NCBI GenBank assembly: GCA_002749055.1
Contig: PDTW01000028.1
Coordinates: 1-48,827 of the forward strand
DNA length: 48,827 nucleotides
Direction of reading: 5' to 3'
From: Candidatus Altimarinota bacterium
GTDB taxonomy: Bacteria > Patescibacteriota > Gracilibacteria > BD1-5 > UBA6164
Shown here: positions 10,719-21,043 of the stretch, piece after piece
Layout: every line of letters starts with the position of its first letter
Numbering within the stretch: position 1 is the first letter of the stretch
Translations under genes and position numbers: made by a program
Notes under the pieces: model-generated
Database searches by the model: none
Told to the model about the DNA's origin: nothing
Seen by the model: the letters and a program-made list of their open reading frames with translations, nothing else

Positions 10719-13145
10719 ATGACAGACAAAAAAATAGTTGATGATTATTATTCTAATATAACTTCAAAAGATTTTAGCGAAGAGAAAAAACCTACTACTG
10801 TTAAGAAAAAAATTAGGATAAAAGCAAAAAAGGTAACTTTAAAAAAGGAAAAAGAAGAGGATATAGAAACTTCAGGTGGTTTAAGTGTAGACAAAAACAC
10901 AGAAAAAAAGAAAGTTAAATTTAAAAAAGTTATAGAAGTTTCTCCAGAAAAAAAATCTGCTAAAAAAACCATTAAGAAACCTTTTGCTAAAACTTCGTTA
11001 GAGAAAAAACCTTTAAATTTTTCTTGATCTACAAATAAATCTATTAAAAAACCTAGTGATAAAAAAGACGATTTTAAAAAACCTTTGTCAATAATAAAAG
11101 AAGATAAATCTCCAATAAAGTCAGAAAGTGTAGATATTTCAAGTAGCGAAACAAAAGAAAAAAAATCTTTTCATAATAAGCAAAAGTCAAATTTTAAGAA
11201 TAAAGATTCATTAGAAGAATGAAAAGTGTCACATAAAAAAAATAAATTTACTGTTTGAAAAACAAGGGGTAGATTTAGATTTCCAGAAAAAGAAGAAGAT
11301 GTAGTTTTTACAAGATCTAAAAAAGTGAATAAAAAAGCAGAGAAAAATATAGAAGATATTAAGCAAGATTTAGTAAGCCATAGTTGAGAAACAATAGTTG
11401 TTTGAGATGTTTTGAGTTTGAAAGAATTATCAGAAAAAATATGAGTTCCTTTGACTCAACTTATGGCTGAATTTATGAAAAATTGAATGATGGTTAACAT
11501 TAATTCAAAAATAGATTTTGACACAGCTCAGATTATAGCAGATTGATTTGATGTTAAGCTTGAGAGATGAGAATCTTCTTGAATAAAAATAAAAGATTTA
11601 CTTTGAGGTAAATTAGATGAGTTATTGAAATGAGATGATGATTCAAAACTTGAGACTCGTTGTCCTGTTGTAAGTATAATGTGACATGTTGATCATGGGA
11701 AAACTTCAATATTAGATTTTATTAGAAATTCAAAAATTACCTCATGAGAAGCAGGTTGAATTACTCAAAGTATATGAGCATATCAAATTACAAAAAACTG
11801 AAAGAAAATAACATTTTTGGATACTCCTTGACATGAAGCATTTACAATTATGAGAGCTAGGTGAGCTAAGTCAACAGATATTGCAATTCTTGTTGTTGCT
11901 GCTGATGAATGAGTAAAACCTCAAACTATTGAAAGTATAAATCATGCAAAAGAAGCTTGAATACCTGTTATTGTTGCAATAAATAAAATGGATAAGGAAT
12001 GAGCTAATCCAGATTTTGTAAAATGACAGCTTGCTGAAAAATGATTGTCTCCTGAAGATTGGTGATGAGATACTCCTATGATACCTGTTTCAGCTCATAC
12101 TTGATTTTGAATAGAAGATTTATTAGAAATGATTTTGCTTATTTCTGAAATGAAAGAATTAAAAGCAAATCCAAATAGGTTGTGAATAGCTACTGTTATT
12201 GAATCTCATTTAGATTTGAAATTATGACCTGTAGCAACAGTTTTGATTAATGCTTGAACTATAAATAAGTGAGATAATATAGTTTGTGCTGGTTCTTTTT
12301 GAAAAATTAAGGTATTAAAGAATTTTGAATCAAAAAATATTTTAACTTCTCTTCCGTGAGATCCAGTATTAATTGTTTGATTAAATAATGTAGTAGAATG
12401 ATGAGATATAATGCAAGTTGTTTCTTCAATAGATATTGCTAGGAATAAATCATTAGAATACAATGAATTTATTTCACTTAATAAAGCTGCTAATTTATCT
12501 TGAATAGATATACTTATGTCAAAGATAAAAAGTTGAAGCTTAAAACAATTAAAAATTGTTTTGAAAGCTGATACTAACGGTAGTTTAGAAGCAATAAAAG
12601 CTTCTCTAGAGAAGTTGTCTACACCTGAAACAAATGTTGTAATAATTCATTCTTGAGTTTGATGAATTACTGAGTCTGATGTAATTATGTGTGAATGAAG
12701 TTTGGCTATTCTTGTTTGATTTTGAGTTGATGTTTTGTCTACAGCAAAATGACATTTGGATAACTCTTCTATAGAGTTTATAAATTCAAAAATTATATAT
12801 CATATAACTGAAAGAATAGAAAAAATTATAACTTGAATGCTTGATCCTAAAGAAGTAGAAGTATTTTTATCAAATCCTAAAGTATTGGCGATTTTTTATA
12901 CTTCAAAAAAATTTATGGTAGTTTGATTGAAATTAAAATCTTGAGAGACAATTGAGCCAAATTCTTTAGTTAGAGTTATTAGGAAAGACAAAATGGTCTG
13001 ATCTTGAAAAATTATATCTATGAAACAATGAGTAGAAGAAGTAAAGCTTCTACAATGACCTACTGAATGTTGAATTAAATTTTCATGAAATGTTATTATA
13101 GAAGAAAAAGATGAGTTAGAAATATATAAATTAGAAACTCATTAA
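10719..13145 (+). CDS. infB: Translation initiation factor IF-2 (808 aa)
   Basis: Residues 1-215 are a Lys/Glu/Ser-rich, low-complexity N terminus. Residues 225-285 form the IF2_N helical domain ([20 protein letters not shown]). The GTPase domain has G1 GHVDHGKT (about residues 322-329), G3 DTPGHEAF and G4 NKMD, followed by domains II-IV ending in [16 protein letters not shown] and the C2 domain (GPTECGIKF). IF-2 brings initiator tRNA to the 30S subunit. TGA encodes Gly in most motifs; the G1 loop uses both TGA and GGG. Confidence 0.97.
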
Positions 13146-13171
13146 AATTTATTTTTTAAATTATTTAGAAA

Positions 13172-13606
13172 ATGTGAATATTAAAATGACTTTGATTATT
13201 AGAAGTTTTGTCGGATAATGAATTGCAAGATTTGGAAAAATTTTGTCAAGAAAGAAAAGTTCTTAAATGAGAAAAGTTATTTAATGAATGAGATGATGCA
13301 AATTCTTTGTATTTTTTAAAAGAATGATGAGTTTCTATATATAAAAATGTCAATGGTTCTGAAATCTCTATATGAGAGGTTTTGGCAGAGGATATATTAT
13401 GAGAGATGGCTATTTTTTGATGATCATGAAAAAGAAGCGCTACTGCTATTGCTAACCAAGATACAATATTAATTGTTATTATGTCTTTTTCTATAAAAGA
13501 AATTTCAAATAAAAATCCTGCATTGCTTAAAAGAATACAAGAAGTTATTGAACATAGAATAATGATTAATAAAACAATTTTGTCAAAAAAGTGAAAGAAA
13601 GTATAA
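13172..13606 (+). CDS. Cyclic-nucleotide-binding-fold protein (144 aa)
   Basis: A stand-alone cNMP-binding domain: LEVLSDNELQDLEKFC opens the fold, KGEKLFNEGDDANSLYFLKEGGVSIY is the beta-roll, and GEMAIFGGSGKRSATAIA is the phosphate-binding cassette with the Arg that contacts the cyclic phosphate in the CRP family. There is no C-terminal HTH and no membrane or enzyme domain, so it may be a sensor subunit acting on another protein. It is very dense in TGA codons, starting at codon 2. It sits between infB and infA, an unusual place for such a sensor. Confidence 0.85.
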
Positions 13607-13685
13607 AAAAAGTATAAAAAAGTTTTGCATTTATTTAAAAAACTATATACTTCTACATATTCTTAATTATAAAGTTCTAAGAAAT

Positions 13686-13913
13686 ATGTCCAATAAAGAG
13701 GATAAAATAGAGGTAGAGTGAGTTGTACTTAAGGCTTTACCCGGTCTGGTTTTTGATATTCAATTACCAGAACAATTTTGATGATGAGTGATTCAGTGAT
13801 ATCTTAGCTGAAAAATGAGAAATAATTACATTAGGCCGATAGAGTGAGATACAGTATTAGTTGAATTAAGTATTTATGATTTAACAAAGTGAAGAATAAT
13901 TTTTAGAAAATAA
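13686..13913 (+). CDS. infA: Translation initiation factor IF-1 (75 aa)
   Basis: Matches IF-1 over its full length: MSNKEDKIEVEGVVLKALPG at the start, then the OB-fold core VIQGYLSGKMRNNYIRPIEGDTVLVELSIYDL and the end TKGRIIFRK. It binds the A site of the 30S subunit during initiation. It opens the ribosomal-protein run infA-rpmJ-rpsM-rpsK-rpsD-rpoA-rplQ, which keeps the usual bacterial order. Eight TGA codons fall on family glycines. Confidence 0.95.
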
Positions 13914-13942
13914 TTTATTTATAATTTTATATTAGAATTACT

Positions 13943-14056
13943 ATGAAAGTTAGAGCATCAGTAAAAAAAATTTGCAACGATTGTAAGGTTGTGAAAAGAA
14001 AATGAATAGTTAGAATTATATGTAAAGTCCCTAAACATAAACAAAAACAAGGGTAA
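13943..14056 (+). CDS. rpmJ: 50S ribosomal protein L36 (37 aa)
   Basis: Complete 37-residue L36, MKVRASVKKICNDCKVVKRK then GIVRIICKVPKHKQKQG. The CxxC, Cys and His zinc ligands are all present (C+ form). One TGA encodes Gly. Located between infA and rpsM as in most bacteria. Confidence 0.97.
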
Positions 14057-14102
14057 TATTTATAGTTTATTATTATTTAATTTATAATTTGTATTTAAAA
14101 GT

Positions 14103-14471
14103 ATGGCAAGAATTGCTTGAGTAAATTTACCAAATGGTAAACATGTAGAAATAGCGCTAACATATATTCACTGAATATGAAGAAATATCTCAAATGATAT
14201 TTTAAATAAGGTGTGAATAGTTGCTACTAAAAAAATTGAGACATTGAGTGAAGATGAATTAGATAAAATAAGGGATGAAATTAAAGCATCATATATAGTT
14301 GAATGAGATTTAAGAAGAGTAGTTTCATGAAATATAAAAAGATTGCAAGAAATTAATTGTTATAGATGACAAAGACATAGAAAAAGACTTCCGCTAAGAG
14401 GTCAAAGAACAAAAACTAATTCTAGAACTAGAAAAGGTAAATCTGTTGCAATAGCAGGTAAAAAGAAATAA
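14103..14471 (+). CDS. rpsM: 30S ribosomal protein S13 (122 aa)
   Basis: Full-length S13: [20 protein letters not shown], the helix-two-turn-helix [14 protein letters not shown], and the C-terminal tail [20 protein letters not shown] followed by TRKGK. S13 lies in the 30S head and contacts S19 and the P-site tRNA. The leader is A/T-rich without a Shine-Dalgarno sequence. Confidence 0.97.
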
Positions 14472-14497
14472 AATTTTAATTTTAAATATATATTTTT

Positions 14498-14887
14498 ATG
14501 GTAAAAGCAGTTAAGAAAACTAAAAAAACTAGAGCTATTATCCAACATTGACAAGCGCATATAAAGGCTTCATTTAATAATACAATAGTTACTATTAGTG
14601 ATGAAAAATGAAATGCTTTAACTTGGGCTACAGGTTGATCAGCTGGTTTTAAGTGAGCTAGAGAATCTACTCCATATGCTTCTCAATTAGCAGTAGAACA
14701 AGCAGCAGCAAAAGCTAAAACTCTTCATTCTATGGAATCAGTAGATGTATATATTAAATGAATAGGTATTTGAAGAGAACAAGCTATAAGATGATTAATA
14801 ACTTGATGAATAGAAATAAAGAGTATATTTGATATTACTCCAGTTCCTCATAATTGATGTAGAAAAAAGAAAATAAGAAAACTATAG
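14498..14887 (+). CDS. rpsK: 30S ribosomal protein S11 (129 aa)
   Basis: Typical S11 core: IKASFNNTIVTISDEKGN, WATGGSAGFKGARESTPYAS and the C-terminal DITPVPHNGCRKKKIRKL. It forms part of the 30S platform near the 3' end of 16S rRNA. TGA glycines occur at the conserved GGSAGFKG motif. Ends with TAG. Confidence 0.97.
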
Positions 14888-14926
14888 TAATTTTCAAATT
14901 TTAATTTTTAATTTGTAAGCAGTTTT

Positions 14927-15553
14927 ATGCGTTATACATGACCAAAGAAAAAACTTTGTAGGAGAGAATGAGTTAACTTATTCGGTACAGAGAAATATAA
15001 TATACAAGATTCAAAAAAGACCTTTTTTAAATGAGGTAGAAAGTTAAGTGAGTTCTGATTTCAATTAAGAAAAAAACAATTAGCTAAAAGAATGTTTTGA
15101 TTGTCAGAAAAACAATTTTCTTCTTACTTTAAAAAAGCCCAAAAGTCGAATTGAGAATGAACTACTTGAGAGAAAATGTTAAGATTAATTGAGTTAAGAC
15201 TAGATAATGTTATATTCAGAGCAAATTTTGCTAGAACTAGAATGCAGGCTAGACAATTTGTTAATCATGCACATTTTACTGTAAATTGAGTTAAAGTTTC
15301 TATTCCTTCTATCTCTCTTAAAGAGTGAGATATAATTTGTCTTAGAGATAAATTAAAAGAAAGTCCTTTATACAAATCTTTATTAGAAGAATTAGAAGAG
15401 TTTTCTAAACAAAATAAAGGTAAAGTATCAGGATGTAAATGGATAGAAATAGATTCTAAGAATTTAAAAATAACTGTTAAATCATTGCCAGTTAAAGAAG
15501 ATTTTGAACAAATAGTAGATATACAGAAGATAGTAGAATTTTATTCAAAATAA
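14927..15553 (+). CDS. rpsD: 30S ribosomal protein S4 (208 aa)
   Basis: [20 protein letters not shown] opens a normal-length S4; the S4 RNA-binding domain is [20 protein letters not shown] then [20 protein letters not shown]. It nucleates 30S assembly and in many bacteria represses its own operon; no control element was recognised here. Only one Cys in the N-terminal region, so no zinc knuckle. Confidence 0.96.
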
Positions 15554-15581
15554 TTTATTTTATTATAATCTTTTTAATAAT

Positions 15582-16562
15582 ATGCATATTATCCATAAAG
15601 AAACTTGAGCACCAAAAATTTTCAAGAAAGATATATCTAAAAATACATCTTCGTTTACAATATCTCCTTTACCTAGATGATATTGAGTTACTATTTGAAA
15701 TTCATTAAGAAGAACATTATTGTCTAGTATCCCTTGAACAAAAGTAACTTGAATTAAGGTTTCATGAGTTACACATGAATATTCTACTCTGCCTTGAGTT
15801 AAAGACTCAGTAATAGACATTATGTTAAACTTAAAAAATCTAGTTATAACTAAAGTAGACAATTGAGTAGAATGGATGAAATTGCAAGTTTCTAAGTCAG
15901 GTGTTGTCACAGCTAAAGACATAAAAAAAGTAGCATGAATAGAAATTTTAAATGAAGATTTATATATAACAGAAATTGATAAAGATTGATTAGAGTTAGA
16001 TATTGATATTAGAGTTGAGAAATGAGTTTGATATTTGACAGTAGAAGAATTGAAGGAAAGAGAAGAAGATACAGAGGTTTTATTAATTGATACTAATTTC
16101 TCTCCAGTATCAAATGTTCAATATAAGATTACAAATACTAGATTTGAAGATATTATTAATTTAGATTCTCTTGAACTAGTGATATCAACTTCTTGAGCTA
16201 TTTCTCCAGTTGATGCACTTAGATTTTCTTGAGATATGATGGCATCTTACTTTTGATTGTTCAATGAAGAATCTTTACAAGTTGAATGAGAATTTATTAC
16301 AGATATTAAAGATGTAATAAAAAAAGAAAAAGAAGAGGTAAAAGAAGAATTAGAAAAAGAAACATATACTCCAATTGAGATTATGTGACTTTCTCCTAGA
16401 ACTCTTAATGCTTTGATAAATTGAAGTATTCTTTCAATAGAGCAATTAGTAAAATGTACTGAAACAAAACTTTCTTCAATTAAATGATTTGGTAAGAAAG
16501 CAATGGTTGAGATTAGAGCTTCTCTTAAAGAAAGAGATTTGAAATTATTAGGTGATGACTAA
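15582..16562 (+). CDS. rpoA: DNA-directed RNA polymerase alpha subunit (326 aa)
   Basis: The N-terminal assembly domain is clear (FTISPLPRGYGVTIGNSLRR then TLLSSIPGTKVTGIKV) and the C-terminal domain carries two helix-hairpin-helix stretches (MGLSPRTLNALINGSILSIE, LSSIKGFGKKAMVEIRASL) that bind UP elements and activators. A Lys/Glu-rich linker joins them (about residues 247-265). Normal length and normal place between rpsD and rplQ. Confidence 0.97.
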
Positions 16563-16592
16563 AAAATAATACTATATTAATAATTACTACAA

Positions 16593-16955
16593 ATGAGACA
16601 TAGAGTTAGAAAACATTTAAAGTTTAATAAGAAAAACTTTTCACATAGAAAAACTATGGAGAGAAATCTTTTAACATCATTTTTTCTTCATAAAAGCATA
16701 AAAACTACTGAAAAAAAGGCTAAATTTATTGTACCTATGATTGATAAATTGATTAATACAGTTAATACAAAAGATGAGATGAATGCAATCAGATATGTAA
16801 TGACATATTTATTTACAAAAGAATCTTCTCAGGAGCTTTTTGAAAATGTTGCTACTAAATATAAATGAAAAAAAACATCTGGTTTTACTAGAATTACACC
16901 AATAAAATATAGAGATGGTGATAATGCAAAATTAGTATTATTAGAATTAATTTAA
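16593..16955 (+). CDS. rplQ: 50S ribosomal protein L17 (120 aa)
   Basis: MRHRVRKHLKFNKKNFSHRK followed by TMERNLLTSFFLHKSIKTTE is the L17 signature, and the C terminus GFTRITPIKYRDGDNAKLVL closes a full-length protein. It directly follows rpoA (30 bases). Located near the peptide exit tunnel of the 50S subunit. Confidence 0.97.
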
Positions 16956-16975
16956 TTGTATAAATAAGTTGAAAA

Positions 16976-17404
16976 ATGAAAACTTTTACTCCTTCACAAA
17001 TATCTTGAGGTGAAAGAAAATGGTATATCATAGATGCAAAATGACAAAATTTATGAAGATTAGCAACTAAGATATCTGTTTTACTTAAATGAAAAGATAG
17101 AGTTGATTTTGTTCCTTATATTGATAATGGTGCAAATGTTATTGTTATAAACTCAGACAAATTTGAAGTTACTTGAAATAAAATGGAAGATAAAATCTAT
17201 TATAGACATACAGGTTATCTATGAGGATTAAAAGAAACTTCACTTTGAGAATTGTTAAGAAAGAAACCAACTAAACCGCTTGAACTAGCAGTTAGTTGAA
17301 TGTTACCAAAGAACAAATTAAGAAGCAAAATGATTTCTAGGTTGAAATTATTTACATGAGAAGAGCATTCTTATGTAGCACAAAAACCTGAATTAATTAA
17401 ATAA
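16976..17404 (+). CDS. rplM: 50S ribosomal protein L13 (142 aa)
   Basis: KWYIIDAKGQNLGRLATKIS and YIDNGANVIVINSDKFEVTG are typical of L13, as is RHTGYLGGLKETSLGELL; the end MLPKNKLRSKMISRLKLFTG is conserved too. Early 50S assembly protein. Paired with rpsI downstream (22-base gap), the standard rplM-rpsI pair. Confidence 0.97.
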
Positions 17405-17426
17405 TTTATTAAGATAACTTTGAATT

Positions 17427-17819
17427 ATGGCAAGTAAATATACTTATTCTGTTTGAAAAAGAAAAACAGCATCTGCTCAAGTAAAAATATTTGAATGAAC
17501 TTGAAAAACTACAATTAATGGTAAAAATATATCTGAATACATAAATAGATCAGATTTATTTGAAAAAGTTTATGAACCATTAAAATTATGCAAAGTTAAA
17601 GATAAAATTTATTTTGATGTTAATGTATCGTGATCTTGAGAATCTGCTCAAGCAGAAGCTATAAGACATTGATTGTCTATTGCATTAGTTTCTTATGATG
17701 TATCTTTTAGAAAGATTCTGAAAGCAGCTTGATTATTAACAAGAGATGCAAGAAAAGTTGAAAGAAAGAAACCATGAAAACATAAAGCTAGGAAATGAAT
17801 GCAATGGTCAAAAAGATAA
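17427..17819 (+). CDS. rpsI: 30S ribosomal protein S9 (130 aa)
   Basis: YSVGKRKTASAQVKIFEGTG and the basic C terminus KPGKHKARKGMQWSKR match S9; the terminal Lys-Arg normally reaches the P-site tRNA. SGSGESAQAEAIRHGLSIAL is the central conserved block. Glycines are mostly TGA. Confidence 0.97.
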
Positions 17820-17846
17820 TATTTATTATAAACATTATTTTACTCT

Positions 17847-17866
17847 AATGTGTATTAATATACATT
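17847..17866. promoter_or_regulatory. 20-bp near-perfect palindrome upstream of rpsL
   Basis: AATGTGTATTAATATACATT is symmetric except for one position pair. It lies in the 83-base gap between rpsI and rpsL, the widest gap in this ribosomal gene run. It could be an operator for a dimeric regulator or a weak RNA hairpin; A/T-rich DNA makes such palindromes more likely by chance, so the assignment is tentative. Confidence 0.3.
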
Positions 17867-17902
17867 AAATAATTTTAATTTAGAAATTTTAAGAATTGAA
17901 AA

Positions 17903-18313
17903 ATGCCTACTATTAACCAATTAGTAAAAAAGTGAAGAAGAACACCTTCTACAAAAAGTAAATCACCAGCTTTACAAGTTACAAAAAATTCTATATTAGG
18001 GAAAACAGTTGATATAAGTTGTCCTATGAAAAGATGAGTTTGTGTTAAAGTTACTACAATGACTCCTAAAAAACCTAATTCTGCCTTAAGAAAAGTTGCA
18101 AGAGTTAGACTTACAAATTGATATGAAGTTAATGCATATATTTGATGAGAATGACATAATTTACAAGAACATTCTGTTGTTGCAATTAGGTGATGAAGAG
18201 TAAAAGATTTACCATGAGTTAGATATCATGTTGTTAGATGAGTTCTTGATTGTGAGTGAGTACAAAACAGAAAACAATGAAGAAGCTTATATTGAACAAA
18301 AAAACCTAAATAA
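17903..18313 (+). CDS. rpsL: 30S ribosomal protein S12 (136 aa)
   Basis: MPTINQLVKKGRRTPSTKSK starts S12; the decoding-site loops TTMTPKKPNSALRKVARVRL and [20 protein letters not shown] are intact. S12 lies at the decoding centre. It is about 12 residues longer than the commonest bacterial form, with extra residues near the C terminus (QNRKQGRSLYGTKKPK is otherwise normal). Paired with rpsG as in the str operon, but without fusA or tuf downstream. Confidence 0.97.
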
Positions 18314-18402
18314 TAAGGTCTCATTTATTTAATGGCAGTAAGTTAGCAATTACTGAAAAAGCTGTTAAATAGACTATATATTAATTGTTAAAAAAATAAA
18401 CG

Positions 18403-18855
18403 ATGTCAAAACAAGAGTTATGAAGATTTGATACGATAGTAGAGAAATTTATAAATTATGTTATGCTTGATGGGAAAAAAAGTATAGCTATTTCTATTAT
18501 GAATGATACTTTCTCTGAAATTAAATCAAAAGGTCAAAAAGATCCTAATGGAGTTTTTATAAAAGCATTAGAGAATGTAATGCCTAAAATTGAAGTTAGA
18601 CCTAAAAGAGTATGATGATCTATATTTCAAGTTCCACAAGAAGTTGCTGAAAAAAGACAAATGTTTTTAGCTTCAAAATGGATAATAGATTCTGCTAGAA
18701 GTAAAAAAGGTGCTAAATTTTCTAAGTTTTTGGCTGATGAATTAATTGATGCTGCAAATGAAACAGGTAATGCTTATAAAAAGAAATTAGATGTATATAA
18801 AATGGCTGAGGCTAATAAGGCATTTGCTAGATTTGCTAATAAAAAAAGAAAATAA
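18403..18855 (+). CDS. rpsG: 30S ribosomal protein S7 (150 aa)
   Basis: Full-length S7: FINYVMLDGKKSIAISIMND, ALENVMPKIEVRPKRVGGSI and the end KMAEANKAFARFANKKRK. It nucleates assembly of the 30S head. The 89-base rpsL-rpsG gap contains a short stem (CAGTAA ... TTACTG, 18342-18361 region), in the place where S7 binds its own mRNA in E. coli; whether it does so here is unknown. Confidence 0.97.
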
Positions 18856-18885
18856 AATATAAATTTATAAATTAATTTTAGAAAA

Positions 18886-19158
18886 ATGGCTCATAAAAAA
18901 GCTCAATGATCTACTAACAATGGTAGAGATTCAAATGCCAAAAGACTTGGTGTAAAACTTTTTGGATGACAAAAAGCAATTTCTTGAAATATTATAGTAA
19001 GACAAAAGTGAAATAAATACTGGCCAGGTGAATGAATATCTCAATGATCAGATTTTACACTTTATGCTACTAAAGATTGAATTGTTACTTTCTCTGAGAA
19101 GAAAAGAGTAAAGTTTGATGGTAGAGTATATAAAGATAGAATAGTTTCTATTAAATAA
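18886..19158 (+). CDS. rpmA: 50S ribosomal protein L27 (90 aa)
   Basis: MAHKKAQGSTNNGRDSNAKR followed by LGVKLFGGQ is the L27 N terminus, which reaches the peptidyl-transferase centre; the remainder (GNIIVRQKGNKYWPGEGISQ) is typical. There is no cleavable N-terminal extension of the Firmicutes type. L27 is usually beside rplU (L21), absent here; it instead closes the ribosomal run and is followed by a strong terminator. Confidence 0.97.
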
Positions 19159-19189
19159 AAAGAGAATAAGCTTAGCTTATTCTCTTTTT
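19157..19189. terminator. Bidirectional terminator after rpmA
   Basis: AAAAAGAGAATAAGC, a 3-base loop TTA, then GCTTATTCTCTTTTT: a perfect 15-bp stem with a T run on each strand. It closes the infB-rpmA run and the convergent acetyltransferase gene. Confidence 0.9.
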
Positions 19190-19190
19190 A

Positions 19191-19793
19191 TTATTCATAA
19201 TAACAGTAAACTATTCTTGTTTTTCCTTTAGATTCAACTGTTTTTTGGTTTTCTCATATTCATATTCTTTTATATCACATTTTTTCATAACTTTTTTGAG
19301 AAGGAATATTTTCTTTGTTTATATCGACAGACATTATAGAGTTAGGATATATATTTTTGTAATATTTATGAGACAAGCTTAATAATATCCTAGAAAGTCA
19401 TTTAGATCTAAAATTAGGGTATATTCTTATTCAATTAGTATGAATAAGATTTTTATTTGATAATAATTTATTGTATAATTCTTTATCTTCAACCAATTTT
19501 ATTATTGGTTCTTTTGAAGGTCTTGATTGCCAAAATCATATTATTTCAGAATTTTCTCACAACAAAGAAAATACAAAACGTCAGTCATAATTATACCATT
19601 TTTCAAATTCGTCTAATGAAGAAAATCTTTTTGAGTCAGAAGTGTTTTCTTGCAATGATTTATCACTAAAATCATTTGAGTATTTTATAATTTTTTTAAT
19701 TTGATTTTCTGGTATTCAAAGTCAAAAACAGTATTCTCATATTTTTTCTAGTTCGTGAAACTCTCACAAATTTGTTTTTTTGAGCTTTTTCAT
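19191..19793 (-). CDS. GNAT-family N-acetyltransferase (200 aa)
   Basis: The acetyl-CoA-binding motif A is visible as NGIRIYPNFRSKGLSRILL (R-x-x-G-x type loop) and the motif B region as NIPSQKSYEKMGYKRIGIG, the common GNAT pattern of Asn, SxxxYEKxGF-like. Residues 1-110 form a variable substrate region. The substrate is unknown. It starts 2 bases after the upstream sugar nucleotidyltransferase gene (TAAAAATG), so the pair is probably co-translated; a sugar-nucleotide or protein substrate are both possible. Confidence 0.75.
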
Positions 19794-19795
19794 TT

Positions 19796-20974
19796 TTATT
19801 TAATAAGTTCTCAAGGAGATGTATAAGTATCATTCTCTATAATTCTTCAAGGAAGACAATAAGTGTTTATTCATGTCTTTACATTATCTCAAATTATTAC
19901 TCAGAATTTTCTTCTTTCAGAATTCATTAATTTTCAGTTTATCATTACTTTTACAGATTCTTCATTATGATTTAGATTCTCGCTTATAAATCAACTACCA
20001 ATATTTATATTATTTCATAATATACTATCTCATAAATAGCTAATATTCGGTATCTTTACATTATTTCATATGTTAGTATTTTTTATTTCTACTGCATTTC
20101 ATATTTTACAGTTATCTCCAATTACTGTTCATCATCTTATGTAAGTATTTGGTCAAATAATACTATTTTTTCATATATAAACATTTCATTCTATATATGT
20201 TCAAGATTTTAAAATAGCTCATTTAGATAGTATAATTTCTCATTTTATAGTTACTCCTTCTTCAATTTCTCATTTTATTTTAGATTTTTCTAATTTATCT
20301 AAAAAGTAATTATTAGCAATTAATATATCTGAACAAACTCATACATCAATAAATTTTCCTTTTATATTTATAAGTTTAAATGGATTTTGTCAACAAAATG
20401 CATTTATTGCATCTGTTATCTCATATTCTCATCTTATAGAAAGTTTTATTTCCTTAGCTAAATCAAATATATCTTTATTGAATTTGTATACTCATAAGTT
20501 GGCAAGATTTCAAATATCTTCTTTAGGCTTTTCAACAATTTTTTCTGCAAATCATTTACTAGATTTTTTGAAAATTCAATACTTTTCAGGGAATTCAACT
20601 TCCTTAACCAAGCATCAGTAACCGTCTAGTTCAATAATTTTGTCTATGTCATCTTTATCAAAAATACTATCTCAATTTAATAGTATAACATCATCTTCAA
20701 TATTTATTCATTTAATTGCTGCTCCAGTTCATTTTTCTGAAGATTGAATATGGTATGTTATCTTTGTTCATTTAAAATCATATCATAGTTTTTCAAAAAA
20801 CTCTTCTTTTTTGTAGTTTACAACTATTATGATTTCATCAACCTTTTTATATAAATTTTTTAAATTATGTTCTATAATAGTTTTTCAATATATCTTTATA
20901 AGAGGTTTAGGTGTAGTATTTGTCAAGGGTCTAAGTCTTGTCCCTTTTCAGGCTGCTAGTATAATTGCTTTCAT
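19796..20974 (-). CDS. Sugar-1-phosphate nucleotidyltransferase with left-handed beta-helix (392 aa)
   Basis: The N-terminal pyrophosphorylase domain begins MKAIILAAGKGTRLRPLTNT and has TPKPLIKIYGKTIIEHNL, with LLNGDSIF as the metal-binding Asp region. The C-terminal half (from about residue 240) consists of hexapeptide repeats (GVTIKGEIILSKGAILKSGT, IGDNCKIGNAVEIKNTNIG), a left-handed beta-helix. This architecture is that of GlmU-like bifunctional enzymes of the archaeal type or of glucose-1-phosphate thymidylyl/uridylyltransferases; an acetyltransferase activity of the helix is possible but not shown. Likely provides nucleotide sugars for the envelope. Confidence 0.88.
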
Positions 20975-21043
20975 TTTATTTTATGTTGAAAAATAATATA
21001 TATCATTATACTTATTTTATATTAATTTTCTAATTTTTTTTTG

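Noticed and set aside
10499-10741. Plus-strand ORF overlapping the Jag-like gene start
   Set aside because: It overlaps the infB promoter and a well-supported minus-strand KH-R3H gene, and its sequence is a low-complexity antisense product.
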